Positions 11,935 to 24,260 of a stretch of 64,000 nt of DNA are shown piece by piece. Position 1 is the first letter of the stretch; each line of letters starts with the position of its first letter. The notes beneath the pieces were generated by a model. The model was not told the DNA's origin. It saw only the letters and a list, made by a program, of their open reading frames with translations, and did no database searches. The stretch lies in assembly GCA_964019155.1 (NCBI GenBank), contig OZ025242.1, positions 24,714,546-24,778,545 of the forward strand, given 5' to 3'. Source of the stretch: Osedax fenrisi. Lineage: Eukaryota; Annelida; Polychaeta; Sabellida; Siboglinidae. The translations under genes were made by a program, and so were the position numbers.

Positions 11935-14462
11935 CTACGCAGGATTGTGTGGCGCGGTTATTACGTTATTATAATAGCCAACTTTTGGTTGCTTGGGTAC
12001 TGTCACTATCGTAAGCATTACGTTTACGATATATCTATGTAACGTAATATGTTAAACAATTGTTTAAATATTAATATTTAATTAAAATAATAATTATTAT
12101 ATAACATATATTAACAATGAACTCATTTCGTGTAATAACTTATAGATATACACTATATAGTATAGATATACTATATTTAATATAATAAGATTATATAGTA
12201 TATATAATTATTATATTATAATTATTATATTATAATTATTATAATAATTATTATTATACCCGAGCTTGGGTAATAAATCACCGAGCCTGGGTAATAAACC
12301 CCCACCAAATTAAATATATTATATGTTAAGTATTTGACAAATACTAGGCTGTATAATCATTATAATAATGATTATAATTATTATAAGATTTTATATTAGT
12401 CACTAAATTAGTGACTCACTAATATAGTGTGCATTAGTCTAATGATTAGAGCGTATATTTAATATATATATTTAATATAATATAATATTATACGGTATAA
12501 TTAATTCACGCGTCGAACGTGCCATGTGTGAAATTTGCTATTTATAGTTATTTAAGATGTGCCATATTACGTCCATATTACCCATATGACATATGAATGG
12601 GTGTAAAATAAATATAAAGATTAAATATTATATAATATAATATATTTAATAATTAAATATACACAAGATTAAATAATATTTAAAATTTAATTGTGTAAAT
12701 AATAAATTTTATTTCGTTTAAATATAACAAATAGTGTAAATATAATAACAGCAGCCGTGGCCGAGTGGTTAAGGCGATAGACTTGAAATCTATTGGGCTC
12801 TGCCCGCGCAGGTTCGAACCCTGCCGGCTGCGAATTTTTTAATTTTTTTTTACATTTATAATTAAATACTATAATATTATTTTTTATCAAATATGGTATA
12901 AACCATATGGGCTAAATATTATACTCTCAATGTGTAACCATAGGATACAAATATTCGATTTTTATTTACAATAATAAAATGTAAAAAAATTCTGATAAAA
13001 GCCACATTTAAAATGTAAAAATATATTTAAAAACAAGTTAAAATTAATATTATTATATTGATAGTTATATACAACTAATTATATGATGTTATATTATGAT
13101 ATCTAATCCTTTTCAACAATTATTATTAATACATGCATATGCATGTATACATGTAAATAAGGAAAACATGTTCATTTACATTATGTAATAGTTTCTAGAA
13201 TAGCATGTTAAGTCTATTCAAGAGTATTTAGTGAAATAGTTTGTAAGTATTTGCATACCTTATAGTAAACATTAAAATTAAATTAGTAATATAAATTAAT
13301 AAAGAAAATAAATAATAATTACTCATTAGGCGTATTACAATAAAATGTATATGATTAATTATGAAAAATCTGTGAGGCAGGTGTTGGTTTGGTTGTTATA
13401 CCTCATATAATATAGGCTAAAGGATGTTTAATTAGTACCAATAAGTACATAATAAATACCAATAATTACTTAATATTTATTCATGTTTAAATAATTATTT
13501 TACTTCGCGAAATTAAAAATTAAAAATAACGGCAGTTTTAATTCTTTAGTAAAATAACTTACAACGACAGTTAGTCAATCTGAATAAAGCAAAGAACATT
13601 GTTCACACTTAGATAAACAATCATTGCCAGCATCGTCAAGCTCACCTATTTGTCACTATACAACTATAAACGGCTCACTCGTGAATTCTACGATCACACG
13701 TTGAGTATGTTGTAAAAGTACGCCCTCAAGTAAGATGATATTCTAGCATAGTTATTTACTGAGTAAACATACCCTTTGGTATTTCTCATTAATTGTACAT
13801 TCTAAATCTTATGTTACTTATTATTTATGATATAATGTAAAATAGAAGTTATAGATATCTATTAGATATTATTTAAAACTTACAAAAATTATCTACAATT
13901 GTCAATCTACAATACATAATAATAAATGTGTGTTCATTAAATTAGAATATCAGGGAAAATATGTATTTATAAATAAATAATATAATATTGAATATGAAAA
14001 AAATTTGAAATGAATTTGTATAACAAATAATTAAATTTCTCTTGAATAAATTAACATTTAAGAAAATTAATTAGTAAATTAAGTAATAAAAAATAAAATA
14101 TTACTTTTTTATTTCAATAAAGTATGTTATTATTAGCAAATATTTATACTTTATACTTTCGATTATATATTTGGACGATATATTTGTTTAAAAAAATTAT
14201 CAATCAATAAAAAAAACACGGAAAAATAATATATTTTTCCTAAAATATAAATAGATAATTTAATTTTTAAATAATAATTTAATAATTATTTATAATTATT
14301 TAAATATGATATACTATTATATAAATATATATATATGAATGAATTACAAAATAATATGTTCCTACATACAGGTATAGTCTCTACATTAGCTTACATTGGC
14401 TACGTGACACAGAGGTCGTGCAGGGGTCGTGCAGGGGTCATGCAGGGGTCGTCGCTACTAAC
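11935..14462. other. Intron E44-E45
   Basis: 2.5 kb, AT-rich. Holds the tRNA-Ser gene (12751-12832) and an 11-bp GTGCAGGGGTC repeat near 14415-14450; otherwise nothing recognised. Confidence 0.65.
12751..12832 (+). tRNA. tRNA-Ser(TGA)
   Basis: An 82-nt cloverleaf with acceptor stem GCAGCCG/CGGCTGC, D-arm GCCGAGTGGTTAAGGC, anticodon stem ATAGA/TCTAT around loop CTTGAAA (anticodon TGA), a long serine-type variable arm and T-arm GCAGGTTCGAACCCTGC. Box A and box B are intact and T runs follow as a Pol III terminator. CCA is not encoded, as expected in eukaryotes. It lies in an intron of the LRP-like gene, on the opposite strand. Confidence 0.96.
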
Positions 14463-14600
14463 ACAGATCTGCGTACGTCGAGAGTCATGCCTCCTATCCG
14501 TACGATGTTCTTGATCTTAGAGATGCGGACGTGATTCTCTCCGTTCAGACCGCAGTAGTAGATAGAGTTGAAGTCGGATCTCGTCGAGTAGAACAACTTA
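14463..14600 (-). CDS. E44: LRP-like protein, propeller P6
   Basis: 138 nt reading KLFYSTRSDFNSIYYCGLNG and IGGMTLDVRRS. Acceptor ACTCAG, donor CTGT|GTTAGT selected by phase among three nearby GTs. A short repeat of about 11 bp starts 15 bp into the intron. Confidence 0.87.
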
Positions 14601-14602
14601 CT

Positions 14603-14640
<38 letters not shown>

Positions 14641-15592
14641 ATGCATGCTGTCAGTACACCCATGTGGTCAGTATGAACATACTCGCTAGTACATTACGTA
14701 CCTATACACAGGGTCAGTCTGTGCATACATACTAGTTTATTACATGCATACCGACTAGGTAAGTATACATACACACATACACATATACATACACACATAC
14801 ATACACATACATACACACATACATACACACATACATACACATACATACATACACATACATATACCTACATACACACACACACACACATACACACATACGT
14901 TGTACACTTATCTGTACTAATTAATATTTTATTTATTGTATTTTATATATTATTGTCACACTATAAGAATTTTATAATTTAATTAGTGTTTAAATAAAGA
15001 TTCATCGATATCATCATTATCATTATATACAGGTTTTCATTACCTACGAACGGGTAAGATATTTCATTCCGTTACACCCACACATAAAGGTTCTCATTAC
15101 CTAAACATACAGCTATGTACTATTAACTTGTTAATGAGAATCAATTTTACGAGGAAACTAATCAATATGAAGGTAAGGTATGAGAAACTTCTTTACATTT
15201 GTGTTATATTAACAATCATGTGTGCGTATATGTATGTATTCGTAATAGTTTATTTAAACACTTAAATATATAAGACATATCTCAAAAATGTATGTAAGTG
15301 CATGTAGTAGTAGTAGTAGTAGCATAATTTATTTATTCATAAAAATCCAATTCTAAATAAATTGTTTGGAAGTGATATATAAAGTAAAATAACTTTATTT
15401 ATGGTGACATCAATACTAAATAATAAAATAATAATAATACAATTAATTGTGTAGAGAGTATGTATATATATGTGTGTGTGTATTCGATTTTTGAGTGTTA
15501 AATATTATAATATGAACTATTGATTAAAGAATAATTAATTGCTTAATGATTATTATTATATACATGTTAAAATAGAAAATCATGATATTAAC

Positions 15593-15665
15593 CCAATGGA
15601 TGGATGTATGGCTAATTCATATGGGGTATAAATCCTCCCTCCATCGTTTATTGAAATCGCCCTCT
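15593..15665 (-). CDS. E43: LRP-like protein, propeller P6, 73-nt exon
   Basis: Reads RAISINDGGRIYTPYELAIH and PSIG. Acceptor ATTTACAG, donor TTGG|GTTAAT. It supplies the strand between YWSDLQYDWIR of E42 and KLFYSTRSD of E44, and fits both phases. Confidence 0.84.
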
Positions 15666-15706
15666 CTGTAAATATTAAAATTTATTAAAAATACAATAAG
15701 TACAAA

Positions 15707-15796
<90 letters not shown>

Positions 15797-16537
15797 ATAA
15801 ATATAAATTAATGTATACATTATAATATATATATATATATCTATATAAGTTATTATTTCATTAATTTAAATATTTTTGAACAAAGTAAATAATATTATGA
15901 CAAAAACAAGATTAAAGATAGTTTCAATAAATATTTGTCTTAAAAATAACTATTAATTTATTACAATTTATCTTTAAGGTATATTTTATGTGTTATTTAA
16001 ATATTCATCTTCAAATATAAAATAATAATTTCCAAAGTATTATATAATAACTTTCATTTTAACTTGACAATGTTTGTGTATAGAAAAAGAGCAACAATAT
16101 TTGTGTATTATAAATATAATTTTGAACATAAATATAATAAAATTAAATACTCTTATTTTATATTTTGTGATATTATATAGTCTCTAATTCTTATAGACAT
16201 TATTTATATTTATATGTAAATATATATTAAACACAATATGTTATGTCAGGTAATTATGTTATATATTATTTGTTATATGTTATATATGTTATAAGTATAT
16301 AATTTGTAATGCGTTTATTTACTTTAAAGTTAACAAATAAATGAGAATATAGTAATTCTATAAAGTAAGGATTAAAGATTTTGTTTTGAAAATGTTAAAG
16401 AAATATTCAATAAAATATATCGATTAATTCACAAGAAAATCATTCACATCGCAATTATTATTTTAATGTCGAGCTATTTAATTAATATTAATTGAGGTTT
16501 GAAATAAATGTAATATCGCCGGCGGCCATTATCGAAC

Positions 16538-16698
16538 CGGTGTACAGCGACAGCACTCTTATCCAATCGTATTGCAGATCCGACCAGTAGACATTCCTCG
16601 ACGTCCAATCAAACGCTACGCTCAGCACTTCCGAGGACATGCCCCTGTTGAGGACGCGAGGCTCTACGCTGGCATCTAGGTGCACTTGAACTAGTTCT
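16538..16698 (-). CDS. E42: LRP-like protein, propeller P6, YWSD blade
   Basis: 161 nt reading AFDWTSRNVYWSDLQYDWIR and VLSLYT. Acceptor CCACAG, donor ACCG|GTTCGA. The frame continues about 16 codons to a stop, but only this donor joins E43 in phase. Confidence 0.9.
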
Positions 16699-16864
16699 CT
16701 GTGGGTGGTGGTATAGGGTATATCTACTATAGGGGTGATGGGGGCTAAGGGGGGCTAAGGTGGTTAACATATACATGTATTACGACGTTATCTTAAGATG
16801 AGATGTGTCCGGGAACATTACCTATGATTGATATACATTACCTTTCGTTTACCTATGTGTTCGA

Positions 16865-16915
16865 CGAGAGAGAGAGAGAGTGAGAGTGAGAGAGAGAGAG
16901 TGAGAGAGAGAGAGA

Positions 16916-16974
<59 letters not shown>

Positions 16975-16979
16975 GGGAC

Positions 16980-17015
<36 letters not shown>

Positions 17016-17050
17016 ATGGAGAGGGAGAGAGAGAGAGAGAGAGTGAGAGT

Positions 17051-17082
<32 letters not shown>

Positions 17083-17085
17083 TAT

Positions 17086-17116
<31 letters not shown>

Positions 17117-17125
17117 GAGAAAGGT

Positions 17126-17156
<31 letters not shown>

Positions 17157-17172
17157 GAGAGAGAGAGAGAGA
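16865..17172. repeat. GA microsatellite, about 310 bp
   Basis: Interrupted GA/TC tract starting 7 bp beyond the donor of E41. In the pre-mRNA it is a 300-nt CU tract. Confidence 0.95.
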
Positions 17173-17179
17173 TGTTAAC

Positions 17180-17273
17180 CTGTTATTCTGATCAAACACC
17201 AGCAGTGACTTATTGTGATAGTCTACATCCATCGCGGTGTACATTGTGGATGTGTCTTCGGGTAATGTCCACG
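17180..17273 (-). CDS. E41: LRP-like protein, propeller P6
   Basis: 94 nt reading TAMDVDYHNKSLLVFDQNN, a blade with VFDQ. Acceptor ACTCAG, donor ACAG|GTTAAC, which opens straight into a GA-repeat tract. Flanked on the other side by a 1.2 kb minisatellite. Confidence 0.88.
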
Positions 17274-17275
17274 CT

Positions 17276-18440
17276 GAGTGGGGGGTTGTAGGGGTTGTAG
17301 TAGTAGTAGGGGGGGGTAGTGGGGGTTGTAGTAATAGTGGGGGGGTAGTGGGGGTTGTAGTAGTAGTGGGGGGGGTAGTGGGGGTTGTAATAGTAGTGGG
17401 GGGGTAGTGGGGAGTGTAGTAGTAGTGGGGGGGGTAGTGGGGGTTGTAGTAGTAGTGAAGGTATAGGTGTAGGGTAGTAGTGGGGGTAGTGGGGGTAGTG
17501 GGGGTTGTAGTAGTAGTGGGGGGTAGTGGGGGTTGTAGTAGTAGTGGTGGTTGTAGTAGTTGTGGGGGGGTAGTGGGGGTTGTAGTAGTAGTGCAGGTAT
17601 AGGTATTGGGTAGTAGTGGGGGTTGTAGTAGTAGTGGGGGGTAGTGGGGGTTCTAGTAGTAGTGAAGGTATAGGTATAGGGTAGTAGTGGGGGTTGTAGT
17701 AGTAGTGGGGGGGTAGTGGGGGTTGTAGTAGTAGTGAAGGTATAGGTGTAGGGTAGTAGTGGGGGTAGTGGGGGTTGTAGTAGTAGTGGGGGGTAGTGGG
17801 GGTTGTAGTAGTAGTGGGGGGGTAGTGGGGGTTGTAGTAGGGTTTGAAGTAGTAGTTCAGGTATAGGTATAGGGTAGTAGTGGGGGTTGTAGTAGTAGTG
17901 GGGGGTAGTGGGGGTTCTAGTAGTAGTGAAGGTATAGGTATAGGGTAGTAGTGGGGGTTGTAGTAGTAGTGGGGTTGTAGTAGTAGTGGGGGTAGTGGGG
18001 GTTCTAGTAGTAGTGAAGGTATAGGTATAGGGTAGTAGTGGGGGTTGTAGTAGTAGTGGGGGGTAGTGGGGGTTCTAGTAGTAGTGAAGGTATAGGTATA
18101 GGGTAGTAGTGGGGGTTGTAGTAGTAGTGGGGTTGTAGTAGTAGTGGGGGGTAGTGGGGGTTCTAGTAGTAGTGAAGGTATAGGTATAGGGTAGTAATGG
18201 GGGTTGTAGTAGTAGTGGGGGGGGTAGTGGGGGTTGTAGTAGTAGTGGGGGGTAGTGGGGGTTGTAGTAGTAGTGAAGGTATAGGTGTAGGGTAGTAGTG
18301 GGGGTAGTGGGGGTTGTAGTAGTAGTGGGGGGTAGTGGGGGTTGTAGTAGTAGTGGGGGGGTAGTGGGGGTTGTAGTAGGGTTTGTAGTAGTAGTGCAGG
18401 TACAGGTATAGGGTAGTAGTGATAGTAAGGGTGTAGAGTG
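17276..18440. repeat. G-rich minisatellite, 1.2 kb
   Basis: Units of GGGGGTTGTAGTAGTAGTGG and GAAGGTATAGGTATAGGGTA in higher-order blocks, running up to the acceptor of E41. Frequent GGGG runs on the plus strand could form quadruplexes. Confidence 0.93.
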
Positions 18441-18569
18441 GTGTAGTAAAGAGTAGTATTTAAATAGTTGTAGTTGTAGTAGTAGTAGTAGTAGTAGTAG
18501 TAGGATAACCTAAGTATAGCTCTATAACACTATGAAACTCTATACAATTCAATGTTAAATGTTAAAACT

Positions 18570-18606
<37 letters not shown>

Positions 18607-18633
18607 TAAAATTAAATGTTAAATATTAAAACT

Positions 18634-18668
<35 letters not shown>

Positions 18669-19781
18669 TGATAGCAACAAACTACAGCCATTATCTAGGA
18701 TACTTTCATCATATCAATGTTTCCACTATCCACTATGTTCCACTATAGATGTTCCCATTGGTATCTGAGCAAGTTAAATACACCCGCTATAAGGAATACC
18801 TCGTGCGTACTATGCTACGAGCATTCGAATCAGATAACTATGCAACCTGGCTATTGTCGTCGTATCATGTACCGCTCGTGTTATCGGAACACTATATTGT
18901 AGTTACTAAACATATTTTAAACTATTAGCTTCTAGATTAATTCTAGATGTACCGAGCGAGGACTAAATTCCCTGAATGTTAATGGTTTTAATTTATACAT
19001 TTTAAATAATATTTACTTAGTGCGCAATGTATTAGGATTGGATGAGCGTATTATACTACACCCGTACGACAGTCTGTGATTACCCCTTCCTATGTAAACA
19101 TACAAAGATGGTAGCATTTGTACATGTAAACTATACTGGGGTAATCTCGGACTCCCAGCTTTGCAGTCGACGATTTACCCTAGTCTGAAATTACCCCTTC
19201 CGTCATAAATAAATATGCGTACCAGTAACAAAGATTGTGAACTAAGATATTACTACTATTATTACTAAGATATTACTACTATTAATACTGAGATATTACT
19301 ATTACTAAGACGCGTCGCTAACATTCCACGCTTGTATTCGCATCGAAGGTAGCACTCAGGTTAGCGGACACTCCACTGATTCTAGAACTGCTCGCGTTGT
19401 ACACCTGCAGCCAGATCACTTCAGCGCTGTGGTCGTCTATTACATCTGTGTGTGTGTGTGTGTGTGTGTATGTGTGTGTGTGAGTGTGTGTGTCAGTGAT
19501 TAGTGTAGTGCTATTGTTGTTGATTATAATCAACAATGACTTAATAAATACCATTACTTTTTACTTTCAACTATATATTTGCTTATATAAATAATTATTT
19601 ATGTTAGAAAATATATATTCGAAGGTAAAAAGTAATGATATGGTTATGTTGATATTGTTATGGTTATTGTCGTTAATTAAACGGGTATATTGTGACGTTA
19701 GTTCCAAACTTTTGAACATGCTAACGTATAAGTGAAAGTTCTTAAGAACTCAATTAATAGAATATTTACATACTACATATG

Positions 19782-19817
<36 letters not shown>

Positions 19818-20737
19818 ATATACCTAAACATTAATATGATATGAAACGTGATGATACACATTGTATTATATAAATTATACACATTAAGTCAGATGTTGAA
19901 ATTGATTTTAAGATTTGAAAAATATCATTACTAGGTGCTTTCAGTAAATATAAATTATTCATAAAAGTTTTAAACATGCATGAAATGTTTATAGTATTAT
20001 ATTAGTATTTTATAGTATTATGACCTTTAAGGGGGTTTAACACATTTCTATAGACAATTTATGTTTATAATTATTTCTAATTATATTAATGGAAATAGTT
20101 CTTTATTTTATTATATATATATATATATATATATAAATGTTAGTAAAATATTAGTTAAGCATTTTGATTTCATAATGACTTAAATATTAATTCATGTAAA
20201 TATTATTTTAACACAATCAAAAACCACTTTTTATATTATTTCTATATTGTTATACAGACAGATATTAAAATACAAATTATAAAGTTGTATTAAAAAAAAT
20301 ATATAAATATTCTAGTATCATTTTAATTTGATCTTAAGGTTATATTTGTAAATGCTTATTTATAACACTTATAGTTACTTTTATGCATCAAGCCATATAT
20401 CATTGTAAAGATTATATATTAAATTTACTGATTTTTAATAACAAATATATTTATTTCAAAAATCATTGGTTTATCATTGGTGTCGCGCCGTCCTTTAAGC
20501 TCAGTCAGATACGACTGCGGTTAGATGCAATAATCTCTAAAATGATCAACGATGCAATAATCACTACAGATCGCACGCTAATCAGTAATCACATAAGATA
20601 TCGCGTAGATGTATTGAGTATTCGGCCGAATAATATATAGGCACTTTTAATCTCCGACTATATGGATGTGATATGGGACACATTTATTTCAATCCGCATG
20701 AGTATACGCACATACACGTACACGCGTGCAAACGTAC
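18441..20737. other. Introns around E40
   Basis: Outside E40: TAG run 18473-18503, TA runs near 18572 and 18638, GT run 19447-19492. The stretch 19060-19210 repeats ATTACCCCTTCC. No other exon supported. Confidence 0.6.
19323..19445 (-). CDS. E40: LRP-like protein, first blade of propeller P6
   Basis: 123 nt reading EVIWLQVYNASSSRISGVSA and TFDANTSVE. Acceptor CACACAG ends a GT-repeat run; donor GAAT|GTTAGC precedes an in-frame stop. Two bases in, phase 1 out. Confidence 0.85.
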
Positions 20738-20902
20738 CTGGTTTACAGGTGACCCCGTCCGCGGAGAGAATCATACCCGGCCGACATTTGCAAACGTATT
20801 CCGTAGTCGATGTAGGTAAACATATACTGTTACTACTACTACTACTGGTGGTAGTGGTACGCTTGGCGTAACACTTAGACGCGAGACACAGACCGGCCGC
20901 AT
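20738..20902 (-). CDS. E39: EGF-like module 5 with an in-exon serine repeat
   Basis: 165 nt, phase 1-1, the longest EGF exon here. Cysteines run GLCLASKC, ICL, VCKCRPGM and TCK. A run of AGT codons encodes TTTTSSSSSNS between cysteines 2 and 3, which suggests a trinucleotide microsatellite expanded inside the exon. Acceptor TTTCAG, donor CCAG|GTACGT. Confidence 0.9.
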
Positions 20903-21591
20903 CTGAAATAGTCGCAGTCATTAATATTCACAAAGTGAGATATAATGAAGGTTGACTGGATGGATTCGATAGCGAGTAGTTTTTAATTTGCAATTTAAAT
21001 AAAATCATAACTGGTGTCCAGTTTTAAATATTTATTCGGCAACCCATTCTAGAGTTTATTAGCTCGTATCGTGAAACGGCAGAGGTAGGATAGCGGAGTG
21101 GAGTCGACCATCAGTTAGTTTGGAGACCAACTTTGGACTTACATGAATTATGAAGATAGGAATGTTCAGTGGTGGTGAGGATGTTATATAATAGAAGCAG
21201 ATTTGTATAGTAAATAGCCAGGGGGAAGATAGGCAAGTTAAGGTATTGTTTAAGTTGCGATGCAGATGTGACGTGGTCAGTGGATTGAAGATAGTTATTC
21301 ACAAATATTGCATAGTAAATATGAATTCATTAAACGTTAATGTAGATAACTGAAACAATTAACCAAATGTACAACACATCACGTATTGTTTATTGTTATT
21401 TCTAACGGTGACCATAGTAACAGTGTACTAATTACTGATTGCATAACATATCTATGCCATCGATACATATGATTGCCTGTTAGTAATACACACTTTAATA
21501 GAGTTAGTTTTCATATTCAACACTTTTATAGTTAATAACTAACACAAATAAGGCGATAACTATGATGATAGATCTATTGATTAATCATTAT

Positions 21592-21660
21592 GGGGTAATT
21601 GTCTCGATAAGCAACACTGCTTCTATAATTACCCTGGCATTGCCTAAATCTGATAATAAT
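21592..21660. repeat. 69-bp dispersed repeat, copy 1
   Basis: Identical in reverse complement to 51197-51265, from GGGGTAATTGTCTCGATAAG to CTGATAATAAT. It contains short inverted ends GTAATT/AATTAC. Family unknown. Confidence 0.85.
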
Positions 21661-21845
21661 AATAATCATAATGGGTATACTAAGGTTAATTAGAGGTTAA
21701 TTAGAGATATGCATGTTTTTTTTAATCCATATAATATAAGTTTATAAATTTAATATCTACTTTTTGTGTAATATTATTAAGCGATCGATGAAAATAAAAT
21801 GAATTAATTAGGTTTCAAAAAAGTGTCCTTTCATTGGACAATAAC

Positions 21846-21970
21846 CTTTCACCAAGTATGCTGATTGGTAGATAAACTTGATCTGCGGATGATGTAGGCC
21901 GTGAAATTTCAATGATGTGATGTCGTCCGCTTTGAAATTAGTCGCGTTCTTGGGTAAACGATAGATTGGA
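21846..21970 (-). CDS. E38: LRP-like protein, last exon of propeller P5
   Basis: 125 nt reading PIYRLPKNATNFKADDITSL and KFIYQSAYLVK. Acceptor TCTAG, donor AAAG|GTTATT gives the phase 1 that EGF5 needs; TTG|GTGAAA eight bases earlier does not. Confidence 0.85.
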
Positions 21971-22290
21971 CTAGAGTGGGGAGGTCATAGGTCATTAGGT
22001 CATTAATGCGCTGTGTCAAGTTCAACTAGTTGACGTCTGTATCATAATTATAATTTATCCGAAATATAGTTCTATTGCAAATGAGAAGTGAGATATATAT
22101 ATATATATATATATATTAAGTTAATTATAATTCAAATACTTAAATAAAGTTTGAAATCTAAACTAGATTTTAATATAAAGTGAATAAGGATTTATTTTCG
22201 AAAATAAAAAACGATCCGAAACTAAACTATTGAAATTACGCCGAGTCGCATGATATATGCTGTTCCCTGGTGGTGAACTGTGACACTAAC

Positions 22291-22420
22291 CTCTTATAGG
22301 AGGCCGTGTAGTACAGATATTCACTGTCGACCGCCATAGAGTTTAGCCAGTACGTTGCAGAAGGTAAATTAATGACTCGTACACTCTGGCCACCTGGTGA
22401 AGTATAACTGACGTTGTAGC
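22291..22420 (-). CDS. E37: LRP-like protein, propeller P5
   Basis: 130 nt reading SYTSPGGQSVRVINLPSATY and SEYLYYTASYK. Acceptor CATGAG is chosen by phase; CGTCAG 13 bases downstream would break the frame with E36. Donor AGAG|GTTAGT. Confidence 0.85.
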
Positions 22421-22499
22421 CTCATGTGAAACACGAGCATTGCTAGTTTGTCAGCGTATTGTATCGACATTATACACTAATCGTTAAGGAAATGTATTA

Positions 22500-22530
<31 letters not shown>

Positions 22531-22579
22531 CTAATATTACATATGTAATATGTATCCACTTGATTGGGGTATGGAACAC

Positions 22580-23868
22580 CCTACCCCAGTGTATAGTGGC
22601 CCCCTACCCCATAGCTCTCCTTACCCCAGTGTATAGTAACCCCCACCCCATAGCTCTCCTTACCCCAGTGTATAGTGGCCCCCCACCCCATAGCTCTCCT
22701 TACCCTAGTGTATAGTGCCCCCCCCATAGCTCTACTTACCCTAGTGTATAGTGCCCGCCACCCCATAGCTCTCCTTACCCCTGTGTATAGTGCCCCCCCC
22801 ATAGCTCTACTTACCCTAGTGTATAGTGCCCCCCACCCCATAGCTCTCCTTACCCCAGTGTATAGTGGCCCCCCACCCCATAGCTCTCCTTACCCCAGTG
22901 TATAGTGCCCCCCACCCCATAGCTCTCCTTACCCCAGTGTATAGTGGCCCCCCATCCCATAGCTCTCCTTACCCTAGTGTATAGTGACCCCACCCCATAG
23001 CTCTCCTTACCCCAGTGTATAGTGGCCCCCTACTCCTGTGTATAGTGGCCCCACACCCCATAGCTATCCTTACCCCAGTGTTTAGTGGCCCCCCACCCCA
23101 TAGCTCTCCTTACCCTAGTGTATAGTACCCCCCCACCCCATAGCTCTCCTTACCCCAGTGTATAGTGGCCCCCACCCCATAGCTCTCCTTACCCCAGTGT
23201 ATAGTGACCCCCACCCCATAGCTCTCCTTACCCCAGTGTATAGTACTCCCCACCCCATAGCTCTCCTTACCCCAGTGTATAGTACCCCCACCCCATAGCT
23301 CTCCTTACCCCAGTGTATAGTACCCCCACCCCATAGCTCTCCTTACCCCAGTGTATAGTGGCCCCACCCCATAGCTATCCTTACCCCAGTGTATAGTGGC
23401 CCCCACCCCATAGCTCTCCTTACCCCAGTGTATAGTGGCCCCCACCCCATAACTCTCCTTACCCCAGTGTATAGTACCCCCCACCCCATAGCTCTACTTA
23501 CCCCAGTGTATAATGGCCCTACCCCATAGCTCTCCTTACCCCAGTGTATAGTACCCACACCCCATAGCTCTCCTTACCCCAGTGTATAGTGGCCCCTACC
23601 CCAGTGTATAGTACCCCTACCCCATAGCTCTACTTACCCCAGTGTATAATGGCCCTACCCCATAGCTCTCCTTACCCCAGTGTATAGTGGCCCCTACCCC
23701 ATAGCTCTCCTTACCCCAGTGTATAGTACCCCCACCCCATAGCTCTCCTTACCCCAGTGTATAGTGGCCCCACCCCATAGCTCTCCTTACCCCAGTGTAT
23801 AGTGGCCCCACCCCATAGCTCTCCTTACCCCAGTGTATAGTACCCCCCCACCTCATAACTCTCCTTAC
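22580..23868. repeat. ~36-bp minisatellite seeded at the E36 donor
   Basis: About 35 copies of CCCCATAGCTCTCCTTACCC plus CAGTGTATAGTGGCC. On the minus strand each carries GGTAAGGAGAGCTATGG, nearly the donor of E36 and its first intron bases. Confidence 0.95.
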
Positions 23869-24053
23869 CGTGGAAGTCATGTCTGTCTATAGTGTAGTTG
23901 GATTTGCTGTAGGTGTAGAAGCGCTGAGTCAGCAAGTCCACGAACATATGTGTACTGTCCATGTGGGACGTCTCTCTGCTCAGTAGCTTTACACGTGACC
24001 CGTCGTACTGGGCTGTGTATACTGATCCATAGGTGTTCAGCAGGTACAGCTGT
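23869..24053 (-). CDS. E36: LRP-like protein, propeller P5
   Basis: 185 nt reading QLYLLNTYGSVYTAQYDGSR and LTQRFYTYSKSNYTI. Acceptor CTAACAG, donor CACG|GTAAGG, one of only two GTAAG donors in the window. A 1.3 kb minisatellite starts at this donor and repeats its first 16 intron bases. Confidence 0.9.
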
Positions 24054-24059
24054 CTGTTA

Positions 24060-24260
24060 GGTGACGGGGTGTGGGTGTGGATGTGGCTTTAGGTGAGAGG
24101 GTAGAGGTGGTTGTCTGTTAGATGAGGGTGTAAGGACGGCTGTAGGTGATGGTGTGGCTGTAGGAGTGGGTGAGGGTGTGGGTGAGGGTGTGGGTGAGGG
24201 TGTGGGTGAGGGTGTGGGTGAGGGTGTGGGTGAGGGTGTGGGTGTGGGTATGTATGTAGG
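24060..24260. repeat. GGGTGAGGGTGT repeat and acceptor copy
   Basis: 12-bp GGGTGAGGGTGT units at 24165-24245. At 24111-24121 TTGTCTGTTAG repeats the acceptor of E36 (TGTCTGTTAG at 24051). Confidence 0.8.

Noticed and set aside
16849..17244. Open frame of Leu-Ser repeats
   Set aside because: GA microsatellite; only the 94-nt E41 at 17180-17273 is real coding sequence.
20383..20640. Plus-strand 85-codon open frame
   Set aside because: No recognisable domain, no splice context, and the flanking exons are already joined in phase.
21111..21330. Exon-like minus-strand frame with a good donor (GTAAGT)
   Set aside because: No in-frame acceptor, and E38 joins EGF5 directly in phase.
22503..23558. 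Open frames with repeated HPIALLTPVYS or RRAMGWGPLYTG units
   Set aside because: Intronic 36-bp minisatellite whose period is a multiple of three; no start, splice or family support.
22580..23868. CRISPR-like appearance (regular repeats with short spacers)
   Set aside because: Eukaryotic intron; the units vary gradually and have no unique spacers.
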